A stretch of DNA of 64,000 nucleotides from contig CM073895.1 in assembly GCA_037176705.1 (NCBI GenBank), positions 6,348,551 to 6,412,550 of the forward strand. The letters are read 5' to 3'. The notes below the pieces were generated by a model that was not told the DNA's origin, ran no database searches, and saw only the letters and a program-made list of their open reading frames with translations. This document shows positions 31,601 to 38,099 of this stretch, piece after piece. The DNA comes from Molossus alvarezi. Taxonomy: Eukaryota > Chordata > Mammalia > Chiroptera > Molossidae. Position 1 is the first letter of the stretch; each line of letters opens with the position of its first letter. Both the position numbers and the translations under genes were made by a program.

Positions 31601-34115
31601 GGCACTGTGCACTGAGGTACAATCTCGTGCGTGCTCAAATGGCCGGCCTTCATCAGTCACTTGTTCTTGTGGGCTACTCGTATACTCAAGCACACTTTGG
31701 CACAGAGTTTTTTATTGTCATCAATAAACCACTTTGCCTGCCCCGTATATAAAGCGCTTACAACCACACCTGGCCTGCAATCAGTGTTACACGCGGGTTT
31801 GCTATCATTATCAATTATTAACAGGGAGGACCAGAGTGAAAGTTGCTTGCTCAAAGGCACCAAACTAATTGGGGGTGGGGGCACGCCACACAAAAAATGT
31901 GCATTTTCATTTTCCAAAGCACTTTGGCATTCCCACCCCGCCCCGAATCCATTGTATTTTCTCCTTTTAGATCAAGAGTCTCTTCCCTGGCAAAAAATCC
32001 TTGACACGCACTGGACAGATTCTTTTCTCTTTACATATGAGGAACCCAAAGACCAGTGAGGCCGGGATCGCACGGCCACCAGGGGACAGAGGGCAGGGCC
32101 CTGCCTCCTGCCCCCTGCCGGAGCAGCCCCTGGCAGCCCAGCCCTGCTCCCTGCAGCCTTTGCTGGCCCCTCCACTGCTCCCTGACTCCCAAATCTCCCC
32201 TCAGCTTCGCTTAATGATTCGCAGACTCTTACAATTAGTCACCAGTGCAACAGTTTTGTTTTGATGACTGCTAGGAAGCCCAGCAGCCCCCAAAGGGGCT
32301 GCTCCACCCTCAGGTGGCCCCAAGGGGAAGCCTACTGGGCGCTGGGCCCTGGGCGCTGGGCCCTGGTCACTGGGCGCTGGAGGCTTCCTTCCCTGGAGAA
32401 TGGAGTGGGAGGTAGCCCATACCTTTTGTATGTGATCATTTTAATCATTTCCTTTCAAAATGTATTGCTCATTTTCGGGCACCACCACGTGGGGGCGTTT
32501 CCATTTTCTGCAGTGCCCTGGGGACACAGCTGGGCAGTGTATTTCTCTTTGAAGAGGGGTCACAGGCCAGATCAGGGACTCCTCTAATCCCCCACCCCTA
32601 TATTCTAGTTGGCTCCCAGTCCCTTCTCTATAGAACAGAGGGGCTAACACTTAACTAGCACTTTCTTAGCTGTGCAAATCAAACAAGGTAATCCAGGTGA
32701 AGGTATTCCGTAGTCTCTGAAGCAGTGATTCCTTGGGGTGAACGTGTACTGGCAGCTAGGAAGGGGAGACCGTGGATGTCGCTCAACGCCCTACAGCACA
32801 CAGGTCAGCCCCTAGCAAGGAATTATCTGGCCCAAATGTCAACAGTTGCCTTGCTCTTAGAGATAGATGATCAAAAGTAAGAACACCCATGGGGAATTCA
32901 CTATGTGCCAGTAATTTACATGCATTATCTCACTTGATTGTTCCAGCAGCCCTAGGAGATGGTATGGTTATCATATGCATTTTGTAGATGAGAAAACCGG
33001 GTGCCCAGTAAATAGCTTGCCCAAGTCCCCACCTTCAGAATAAGATGGAGCAGACATTCATTTCAGGTACCTCTACCTCCTAAACCCGCTCTTACTCTAT
33101 GAGCGAGAGTCTGTTCCAAACCTCCCTGTGGCAAGGGTCTCACACACGTGACCAAATAAATCGTAATTTGTACAGATCGGTACCTCTCTGCCCATAAATA
33201 TAAGCAGATGCTGTTGGAATGGAAAAAAATACAAATTTCTGGAAAATGTTAATAAATTTGAATTCTTTCTGTTTCGATGTATTTTCCTCAATCAAGAGAC
33301 TCTAAAAGTGTAACAGCAGGTCCAGAAAAACCTTTGTCTCTAAAATAAAACAAGTCTCATCACCTAAAAGGCAGGGAATGTCTTCTACAGGTTTGAATCA
33401 CGTTCAAATCTTGCAACATCTAAATTCACGTTGGCTTAATTATGTTATCTGCTGAAAAGGTCAATTTAAAAAGTCTGAAGCTGCCCTGGTCTGTTTGGGT
33501 CAGCGGTTAGAGCATAGGACTGAAGGGTCTTGGGTTTGATTCTGGTCCAGGGCACATACCTGGGTTGCAGGTTCCATCTCTGGCCCTGGTTAGGGTAGTG
33601 CAAGAGGCAACCAATTGATGTCTCTCCCCCCTCCCCCTTTCACTCTCTCTAAAAATCAATGAAAAAAAATATCCTCAGTGAATGTGTGTGTGTGTGTGTG
33701 TATAAAGTATGAAGCCAAAATCAAAGAGCAACAATAAAAAGACACCTGCCACGAAGCAATGTCTAAGAAGTTTGTTTCTGGTTTTGGAGTCTCTTTACTT
33801 CAAGTTCCTTCGGTGAAGGAAGTTGGGACAAATGACCCCCCTGAGTCTCTTCACTTTGACTGCAGGTCTTTGAAAGGCTGCTCCAGTAGCATGATTCCCA
33901 AAGAACTGCTACATCTCAACGTCTCTAAATGTCTCCTTTCTCTAGTCCCAGTAAAAGTCCAGCTGCTGGGTGAACCGTGGGGGGCAGGCCGCCAAGACGG
34001 CGCTCCCCGACCCAGAGCTCCCAGGACGTCACCCCTCGATGCCCCAGGGGCTGCTCAGTGCCCTTCCCCGAAGTTCACTCACCCCTTCCTTCGTGAGCTC
34101 ATCCTGTGGCTCCAT
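17345..34115 (-). CDS. SLC2A5: SLC2A5 (GLUT5) fructose transporter, complete
   Basis: Facilitative fructose carrier of the intestinal brush border, kidney and sperm (major facilitator superfamily, 12 TM helices). Coding exons: 34083-34115, 30134-30232, 29429-29589, 25476-25600, 22570-22722, 19560-19685, 19275-19462, 19079-19189, 18471-18572, 18163-18238, 17649-17776 and 17345-17548. The sum is 1,506 nt, 501 residues plus TAA, with every intron GT/AG and no frameshift. Diagnostic residues: FQYGYN with Tyr32, glycosylation sequon Asn51, Gln167 in VVPQLF, PESPRY (214-219), [10 protein letters not shown] with Gln288/Gln289 and Asn294, His387 in GHALGPS, His419-Trp420, and PETKAKT (461-467). These fit the published fructose-binding cavity. 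The C-terminus ends ELPPSTLEQ. It lies tandem to SLC2A7. An in-frame upstream ATG (34155-34157) could add 14 residues. Confidence 0.97.
17649..17776 (-). CDS. SLC2A5: SLC2A5 exon 11 (TM10-TM11)
   Basis: 128 nt encoding [20 protein letters not shown], then [20 protein letters not shown] and IQ. His419-Trp420 kept. Acceptor CCCGCAG, donor GTAAGT. Confidence 0.96.
18163..18238 (-). CDS. SLC2A5: SLC2A5 exon 10 (TM10, His387)
   Basis: 76 nt encoding [20 protein letters not shown] then HALGP. His387 in TM10 contributes to fructose selectivity. Acceptor CCCCACAG, donor GTATGT. It ends one base into the Ser392 codon. Confidence 0.95.
18471..18572 (-). CDS. SLC2A5: SLC2A5 exon 9 (GRR motif, TM9)
   Basis: 102 nt encoding [20 protein letters not shown] to [12 protein letters not shown] is the conserved intracellular motif between TM8 and TM9. 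Acceptor TCCCCCAG, donor GTGAGG. Confidence 0.95.
19079..19189 (-). CDS. SLC2A5: SLC2A5 exon 8 (TM7-TM8)
   Basis: 111 nt encoding [14 protein letters not shown], then [20 protein letters not shown]. Acceptor CTTCCAG, donor GTGAGT. The loop residues GVGASD differ from the human loop but keep its length. Confidence 0.95.
19275..19462 (-). CDS. SLC2A5: SLC2A5 exon 7 (cytosolic helices, TM7)
   Basis: 188 nt encoding the acidic intracellular helix ([20 protein letters not shown]), then [20 protein letters not shown] and QQLSGVNA. Gln288, Gln289 and Asn294 of the sugar site are present. Acceptor TCCCTTAG, donor GTAGGG. Confidence 0.96.
19560..19685 (-). CDS. SLC2A5: SLC2A5 exon 6 (TM6, PESPRY)
   Basis: 126 nt encoding [13 protein letters not shown] through [17 protein letters not shown] to [15 protein letters not shown] is the sugar-porter signature after TM6. 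Acceptor CTTGCAG, donor GTGAGG. Confidence 0.96.
21730..21930 (-). mobile_element. MIR SINE
   Basis: TTAGTTTCCGCACCTGTAGG, GGATTAAATGGATCGATATG and GGTGCCTGGCCACAACAAGC are antisense MIR landmarks. Confidence 0.6.
22301..22490. repeat. 60-bp minisatellite, about 3 copies, SLC2A5 intron 5
   Basis: Period of 60 bp, with units at about 22319-22379, 22380-22439 and 22440-22490. The unit contains GAGGGGTCAGGGCAGTGTTG and GGACAGCCAGCCACTCTATC. The later copies are nearly identical. It lies about 80 bp downstream of the exon 5 donor. Because 60 is divisible by three, reading frames through it stay open. Confidence 0.92.
22570..22722 (-). CDS. SLC2A5: SLC2A5 exon 5 (TM4-TM5, Gln167)
   Basis: 153 nt encoding [20 protein letters not shown], then [19 protein letters not shown] and RNVLANKE. 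Gln167 faces the substrate in GLUT5 structures. Acceptor CTCCCAG, donor GTAGGC. A 60-bp minisatellite begins about 80 bp past the donor. Confidence 0.96.
22856..23040 (+). mobile_element. Ves-type SINE, A subtype, shortened
   Basis: About 185 bp; lacks part of the central region between the tRNA-like head and the CT-rich body. Tail TCCTCAGGTGAGGATTAAAA. Confidence 0.85.
23070..23328 (-). mobile_element. Ves-type SINE, A subtype
   Basis: Reverse orientation, i.e. sense to SLC2A5. Target duplication AAACACCTCTTTT (23057-23070, 23330-23342). Confidence 0.92.
25122..25336 (-). mobile_element. Ves-type SINE, B subtype
   Basis: Reverse orientation, sense to SLC2A5; its A-rich tail carries several AATAAA hexamers on the minus strand. 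Confidence 0.88.
25369..25404 (+). mobile_element. Ves SINE head fragment
   Basis: Only the first 36 bp of the head (GCCCTGGCCAGTTTGGCTCA...) are present; no tail and no clear flanking duplication. Confidence 0.65.
25476..25600 (-). CDS. SLC2A5: SLC2A5 exon 4 (TM3-TM4)
   Basis: 125 nt encoding [19 protein letters not shown] then [19 protein letters not shown] and ICAG. Acceptor CTCTGCAG, donor GTAAGC. Confidence 0.96.
25631..25793 (+). mobile_element. Ves-related SINE, diverged and shortened
   Basis: Head GTGCTGGCTGGCCAGCTCAG, B-type tail TGAAATCAATAAATTAAA, then an AC run. The middle is shortened. Confidence 0.75.
25794..25812 (+). repeat. (AC)n microsatellite
   Basis: About nine AC units following the A-rich tail of the SINE at 25631-25793. 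Confidence 0.85.
25972..26209 (+). mobile_element. Ves-type SINE, A subtype
   Basis: Target duplication AAACCCAATCTGG (25959-25971 and 26210-26223). Confidence 0.92.
26715..26800 (-). mobile_element. Short L1 3'-end fragment
   Basis: An ATTTT run followed by GAATTTATTGGGTGACACTG and GTTAACAAAATTATACTGGT: the antisense L1 3' end, truncated. Confidence 0.6.
27034..27240 (+). mobile_element. Ves-type SINE, tail unlike A or B
   Basis: Ends CTCTGAAAATAAATAAATAA. Target duplication AAATAAAGCAACA. Confidence 0.85.
27320..27500 (-). mobile_element. MIR SINE
   Basis: TCCCATCTTGGAAAAGGGGA, AAGGATTAGAGGGATTCATA and GAGCCTGGCACATAGGAACC are antisense MIR landmarks. Confidence 0.55.
27912..28151 (-). 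mobile_element. Ves-type SINE, A subtype
   Basis: Reverse orientation. Flanks GGAGAAGCTTCTT and GGAGAAGCTCTT. Confidence 0.9.
28480..28625 (+). mobile_element. L1 3'-end fragment with GAAA tail
   Basis: Reads in sense: CACAATACAATATACAGATG, TATTATAGAATTATACACCT, CCAATAAATTCAATAGAAAA, then a GAAA run. It is the reverse complement of the start of the 40.8-kb L1. Confidence 0.75.
28626..28686 (+). repeat. (GAAA)n microsatellite
   Basis: About 15 near-perfect GAAA units growing from the tail of the L1 3' end at 28480-28625. Confidence 0.9.
29034..29302 (+). mobile_element. Ves-type SINE, A subtype
   Basis: Full length just downstream of SLC2A5 exon 3 (in intron 3). Flanks AAAACAGAGC / AAAACAAAG. 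Confidence 0.88.
29429..29589 (-). CDS. SLC2A5: SLC2A5 exon 3 (glycosylated loop, TM2)
   Basis: 161 nt encoding [18 protein letters not shown] through [15 protein letters not shown] to VNKFG. Asn51 sits in the NET sequon. Acceptor TCTCCAG, donor GTAAGG. Two leftover bases join exon 4 as Arg. Confidence 0.96.
29590..30133. other. SLC2A5 intron 2
   Basis: 544 bp of GC-rich sequence with no repeat recognised. Confidence 0.5.
30134..30232 (-). CDS. SLC2A5: SLC2A5 exon 2 (TM1)
   Basis: Ninety-nine nt encoding [18 protein letters not shown] then FQYGYN to INSPDE. Tyr32 of the sugar site is kept. Acceptor CCCGCAG, donor GTAGGT. Confidence 0.96.
30390..30565 (-). mobile_element. MER20 (hAT-Charlie)
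   Basis: Plus strand contains GGGGTACCCCTGCCCCACCC, AAATGTCTCCAGACATTGCT and TCCCATTGAGAACCCCTGGG, matching MER20 in reverse. Lies in SLC2A5 intron 1. Confidence 0.65.
30687..30720 (+). mobile_element. Ves SINE head fragment
   Basis: 34 bp matching the SINE head (GCCCTGGTCGGCATGGCTCA...), ending at a T-run, with no tail. Confidence 0.6.
31108..31245 (-). mobile_element. MIR SINE
   Basis: TGTGTGGCCCTGGGCCAGCT and CTTTACCTGTAAAATGGGGA with CAATGACACTACC are antisense MIR landmarks. Confidence 0.6.
31294..31537 (+). mobile_element. Ves-type SINE, A subtype
   Basis: Target duplication AAAAAGGCATGCAGG / GAAAAAGACATGCAGG. Confidence 0.92.
32715..32862 (+). mobile_element. MER20 (hAT-Charlie)
   Basis: AAGCAGTGATTCCTTGGGGT, then CAGCCCCTAGCAAGGAATTA, TCTGGCCCAAATGTCAACAG: degraded MER20 in sense. 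Lies in SLC2A5 intron 1. Confidence 0.55.
32885..33055 (+). mobile_element. MIR SINE
   Basis: ACTATGTGCCAGTAATTTAC, TGCATTATCTCACTTGATTG and GTAGATGAGAAAACCGGGTG are sense MIR landmarks. Confidence 0.6.
33483..33680 (+). mobile_element. Ves-type SINE, A subtype
   Basis: Slightly shortened copy; tail AATATCCTCAGTGAATG followed by a GT run. Confidence 0.88.
33684..33701 (+). repeat. (GT)n microsatellite
   Basis: Nine GT units at the tail of the SINE that starts at 33483. Confidence 0.85.
34083..34115 (-). CDS. SLC2A5: SLC2A5 exon 1 (start codon)
   Basis: Thirty-three nt encoding [11 protein letters not shown], closely matching the human N-terminus, followed by donor GTGAGT at 34077-34082 and ending in phase 0. 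Kozak context is A at -3 and G at +4. An in-frame ATG, also in good context, lies 42 nt upstream at 34155-34157 with no stop between. Confidence 0.92.
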
Positions 34116-34197
34116 CCTTGCTCCGGGAAGATGTGCTGCTGACTCCCCTTCAGCCATAGTGACGAGTGCGCTGGTTGGAGACAGAAGACATCCTGGC

Positions 34198-34209
34198 TGC
34201 ACTTTGGCC
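34198..34209 (-). promoter_or_regulatory. HNF4-like site at the SLC2A5 start
   Basis: GGCCAAAGTGCA on the minus strand fits the HNF4 motif core CAAAGTCCA with one difference. It lies about 22 bp downstream of the TATA box. HNF4A is a main regulator of enterocyte and proximal tubule genes, the sites of GLUT5 expression. Confidence 0.4.
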
Positions 34210-34230
34210 GAGTCAAGTAATGGCCAAGAG

Positions 34231-34240
34231 TATTTTTATA
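34231..34240 (-). promoter_or_regulatory. SLC2A5 TATA box
   Basis: TATAAAAATA on the minus strand, 116 bp upstream of the start codon. It predicts a transcription start near 34200-34210 and a 5' UTR of about 90 nt in the same exon as the ATG. The human GLUT5 promoter is also described as TATA-containing. Confidence 0.65.
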
Positions 34241-34303
34241 GCCAGGCTAAGGCAGAATAACCCTTTCGGGAACCCAGAGGTCTGTCATTCTTTCACTTCT
34301 TTA

Positions 34304-34582
34304 AAAAAAAAAAAAAAATTTTTTTATCCTCACCCTAGGATATTTTTCCACCCGAGGATATTTTTCCATTTTTTGTACAGATAGAGTGGGAGGGAGAGAG
34401 AGGAAGGGAGAGAGAGAGAGAAACATCGATGTGAAGGGACACATCGAGTGGCTGCCACCCGCACGACCAACCAGGGCCGGGGACAAACTGCAACCGAAGT
34501 ATGTGCCCTTAGCGGGAACCGAACCCGGGTCTCTCCGGACCGCAGGCCGACGCTCTAACCGCTGAGCCAAACTGGCCAGGGC
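34304..34582 (-). mobile_element. Ves-type SINE, A subtype, with duplicated tail
   Basis: Reverse orientation just upstream of the SLC2A5 TATA box. The tail segment AGGATATTTTTCCA occurs twice in tandem. Target duplication TCTTTCACTTCTTT. Confidence 0.92.
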
Positions 34583-34939
34583 TCTTTCACTTCTTTTAAA
34601 TGTCTGGGGTTTAGCTCAGCGCGTGGGCACCAGCGCCTAGGTGATGGGACAGTCTTCGATCCCCACTGCGAAACTTCACTGGGCAGGCTCATGGTGAGTG
34701 ACTGAGGGTTATTTCTGTCACGAACACACAGAAAGAAAGCAACAGCTGCCACCAAGCCGACACCACGTGGAGCACTCTGGGGCAGCAGCGGGACAGGAGG
34801 AAGCGGTCCCTGCCTGGACACTCAGCTTTGCCCAAATGGCCGTGCAACACTTCCTTGGAGTTTCTCACTTTCCTTTTTAAGAAACCAGAGTGGCCTAGAG
34901 TTGTTGTTTTCTGTGCATTGATTGCTATTGAACAAGCAT

Positions 34940-35204
34940 GCCCTGGCCGGTTTGGCTCAGCGGTTAGAGTGTCGGCCTGCGGTCCAGAGAGACCCGGGTT
35001 CGGTTCCCGCTAAGGGCGTGTACCTCGGTTGCAGTTTGTCCCCCGACCTTGGTTGGTCGTGCGGGTGGCAGCCACTCGATGTGTCCCTTCACATCGATGT
35101 TTCTCTCTCTCTCTCGCCCTCCCATTCTATCTGAACAAAAAATGGAAAAATGTCCTCGGGTGAGGATAAAAATAAATAAATAAACAAACAAACAAACAAA
35201 TAAA
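34940..35204 (+). mobile_element. Ves-type SINE, A subtype
   Basis: Full length with an AAAT/AAAC-rich tail; the tail was the target of the tail-less insertion at 35222. Confidence 0.9.
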
Positions 35205-35221
35205 TAAAGCAGTAAATATTT

Positions 35222-35271
35222 CTCTGGACCGCAGGCCGATGCTCTAACCACTGAGCCAAACCAGCCAGGGC
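35222..35271 (-). mobile_element. Tail-less Ves SINE head with target duplication
   Basis: Exactly 50 bp: the reverse complement of the SINE 5' end up to GGTCCAGAG, stopping before the B box. It is flanked by a perfect 17-bp duplication TAAAGCAGTAAATATTT (35205-35221 and 35272-35288). No CT body, hairpin or A-tail. Confidence 0.85.
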
Positions 35272-35859
35272 TAAAGCAGTAAATATTTCAAATCCCTTTT
35301 TCTGCAGGCAAGGACAGTGAGTCACAGCTGCTGGGCTGGGCATGACCTGGCCACAGTCAGACCCCCACGCGGGCACGTGCTCGGCTGCCCTGGGACGTAG
35401 TGGGTCAAGCGGCCAATACCCAGGGCAAAGTCCCACAAGGCTGCAGACTTTCGTCTCTAGGGGACATAATCCTGTTTTATTTGTTGAGGCACAAATCCAG
35501 TTCCTTTAGCCGTTTCTCCCTCCTTCACCTTCACATAAACCTGGGGTCAGGCAGATCCCCGCCTCAGCAGCCACGCTGGGAACTGTGACCAGGCTCCACT
35601 GTGTGGGGGACTGTGAAGAGGGCGACAGTGTTGTGGTCCGTGTGTGTGTTTTACGGGGGAGGGGGTGTCCCTATTCAGAAGGGAGGACCCGCCGGCCATA
35701 ATACAGTGATTTCCAACTAGCTTGGCCAGGCCCGAGGCTTCCAATCATTTCAGAGTTATAAAAATTCTCCAAAGAAAATGCACTTTCAATGGGAGGCGGG
35801 TACCCACTCCTGGGGACGGGGGACGGTGCCGGTGGTGTAAACAGAAATCAGTGTCGGAA

Positions 35860-36720
35860 GCGTGCAAGTCAGGCCAGGAGCTCGGAAGACCCCCTGGGCC
35901 CAGATCCTCCACTGCCTTCCCTGCACACCTCTGGGCCCGGGGGAGCCGAGCGCTGCGGGGTGATGGCGGGCGCAGACACGTCCACCCTGCCTCGACTTCC
36001 CCACCTGGAGAGTAGGCCCCCCGTGGCTCTCCGGGGAGGCGGGGCGCAGTACCTGGCTGCTGCGGGTCCCAGAGAATCCCAGGCATGGCCGTGTCACCAA
36101 CGCCTCCGGGGCGCAAGAGAGCAGCGCGAGGACACGTGATCGGGACGCCGCGCGCGAGATCGGGACGCCGCGCGCGAGATCGGGACGCCGCGCGCGAGAT
36201 CGGGACGCCGCGCGCGAGATCGGGACGCCGCGCGCGAGATCGGGACGCCGCGCGCGAGATCGGGACGCCGCGCGCGGGATCGGGACGCCGCGCGCGGGAT
36301 CGGGACGCCGCGCGCGGGATCGGGACGCCGCGCGCGGGATCGGGACGCCGCGCGCGGGATCGGGACGCCGCGCGCGGGATCGGGACGCCGCGCGCGAGAT
36401 CGGGACGCCGCGCGCGAGGCCACTGCTGGGGCCGCGGAAAGTGGGCTCCAAGCGGCTCAGACAGTCCGCGGCCTCCGGCCCCCGGCCCTGGGGCAGCATG
36501 AGGCCTGGCCGAGGTCTGAAGGCCCCGAGGACACCGGGGGTCTCCGAGGGGCCTGGGATAGTCGTGCATGGGCCCAAAGGCCTGGCACTGCCCCTGCCGG
36601 GTCCTTCCCAGCCCCGGAGGGCACAGCAGCCTCTGGTATCAGGCCGCCCTTAGGCGTGTCGGGCGGTCGCCGGGCTCTCGGAGACCTGGGGGCTCAGACA
36701 GGGACTGTCCCTCCCGGGGG
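35860..36720. promoter_or_regulatory. CpG island around the minisatellite
   Basis: GC-rich stretch with frequent CpGs on both sides of the minisatellite, about 1.7-2.6 kb upstream of the SLC2A5 start codon. It could be an alternative 5' exon or promoter, an enhancer, or simply reflect the tandem array. No splice site was tied to it. Confidence 0.4.
36141..36420. repeat. CpG-dense 20-bp minisatellite, 14 copies
   Basis: Fourteen back-to-back units of CGGGACGCCGCGCGCGAGAT, with no length variation. Units 1-6 and 13-14 carry A at position 17 and units 7-12 carry G, so the array has blocks. Each unit holds six CpGs and a GCGCGCGC alternating purine-pyrimidine run. Long open frames on both strands are a by-product. 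Confidence 0.97.
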
Positions 36721-37639
36721 CCCTTCCAGACCCCTGCCTCAGACTGACCTGAGGTGTGTGGTCAGGGTTTGCCCCCGCAAGTCGGCCTTTCGGTTTTCCG
36801 AAATTTTCATTCGCCACCGGAACTGAAACTCGGGTGTGGGTTTCTGAGTCCCGCTTACTGGGTGGGCCTCCCCCCGTTCCTCGGTCCAGTCTGGACTGGA
36901 AGGGAGCCTGACCACGGATGTCTATTTTTGCCTTGGGGTTTAAAATGACAGTAATGAACAACAGTGATCAGTCCAGGGACTTTTTGTCTAATGGCAGATA
37001 ACCGGCTAAGGTGTGTCACCCGGACATGTCTTCCTATTTCCAAGAAACTGATTTGTGTTTTGAAATGATCTCGGATGAGAGTCCAGAAATCACTTTTAAA
37101 GTTGAGGGAAAGTGGGGGGTGGCAGGGCCACACCCGGGTGGTGGCAGGGCCTTCCCGACCTGCTCTTGCCCTCCTTCCACAGTTTGATCCATTCCTAGGG
37201 AGTCATCTTGGGACTCGATCCCCGAGGGAGAAAAGGATCCAAAGGTCCTCTCCATAGCCTCTCACGATGGGCAAAGCCTTCCGAGCATCCTTGCGTACCA
37301 AGGATCCCGACAGGAGGGTTTGGGTTTCAGACCCCCATTCCCAGATCCTTTTCCCTATTTATTGCTAACACTTATTATGTTGGAAAATGTGAATATGTGA
37401 GCGCACAGTTTGAGAGGACTTGCCAGGATCTGAGAACAGTGGTGATTCTGGGATGTGAGGTTAGGGCTCGACTCCTGGCAGATGCTTACATTTATTTTAC
37501 TGAGCAACTGCAGAAGTAGAGAGATAGGGACAACAGGGTGCAGAAATAAAAATAGCCTCAGCCTCAGCTAGACTAGTGGAGGAAACAGACTTTAGTCAAA
37601 TAAACATATTGATGAATTTATAGCTATAACAGGGCTCTA

Positions 37640-37805
37640 AAGCCTGAAAGTGGGGCTCAGTTGCGCGTGGTCCCATGACAGAAGTCCTGGTTAGATTCCC
37701 GGACAGGGCACATCTCGGGTTGCAGGCTTGATCCCCAGTAGGGGACGTGCAGGAGACAGCCCATCGATGTTTCTATCTTTCTCTCCCTAGAAAACAATAA
37801 AAACA
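37640..37805 (+). mobile_element. Ves-type SINE, B subtype, worn
   Basis: Diverged head GTGGGGCTCAGTTGCG, body and tail AGAAAACAATAAAAACA. Flanked, together with the next SINE, by GGCTCTAAAG(C/A)CTGA (37632-37646 and 38107-38121). Confidence 0.75.
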
Positions 37806-37814
37806 TGTGTTTTT

Positions 37815-37850
37815 TGTTTGTTTGTTTGTTTGTTTGTTTGTTTGTTTTTA
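37815..37850 (+). repeat. (GTTT)n microsatellite
   Basis: About nine GTTT units lying between two SINEs (37640-37805 and 37859-38096). Confidence 0.85.
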
Positions 37851-37858
37851 AAGGGCTT

Positions 37859-38096
37859 GCCCTGGCTGGTCTCTCAGTGGTTAGAGTGTTGGCCCAAGGA
37901 CCAGAGAGTCGTGGGTTCAATTCCCAGTCAAGGGCACGTACCTCAGTTGCAGGTTCTGTCCCTGGCCCCAGTTGGGGCCATGTGGGAGGCAACCAGTCAA
38001 TATGTCTTTTCTCACATGGATGTTTCTCTCTCTACCTCCCACTTTATCTAAAAAAAAAAAAATCAGTGGAATAATATCCTCGAGTGAGGATTAAAA
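37859..38096 (+). mobile_element. Ves-type SINE, A subtype
   Basis: Appears inserted in the tail of the previous SINE after its GTTT run. Tail TATCCTCGAGTGAGGATTAA. Confidence 0.9.
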
Positions 38097-38099
38097 AGG

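Larger units (their letters stand above)
30233..34082. other. SLC2A5 intron 1
   Basis: 3.85 kb between coding exons 1 and 2. Contains two MER20 copies (30390-30565 minus, about 32715-32860 plus), two MIRs (31108-31245 minus, 32885-33055 plus), SINEs at 31294-31537 and 33483-33680, a short SINE head at 30687-30720, and a GT dinucleotide run (33684-33701). Confidence 0.6.

Noticed and set aside
35745..36577. Long overlapping open frames (up to 274 residues) with RDRDAARE- or PRAASRSRARRPD-like repeats
   Set aside because: They arise from the stop-free 20-bp CpG minisatellite, appear on both strands and in several frames, and have no gene-like flanks or domain.
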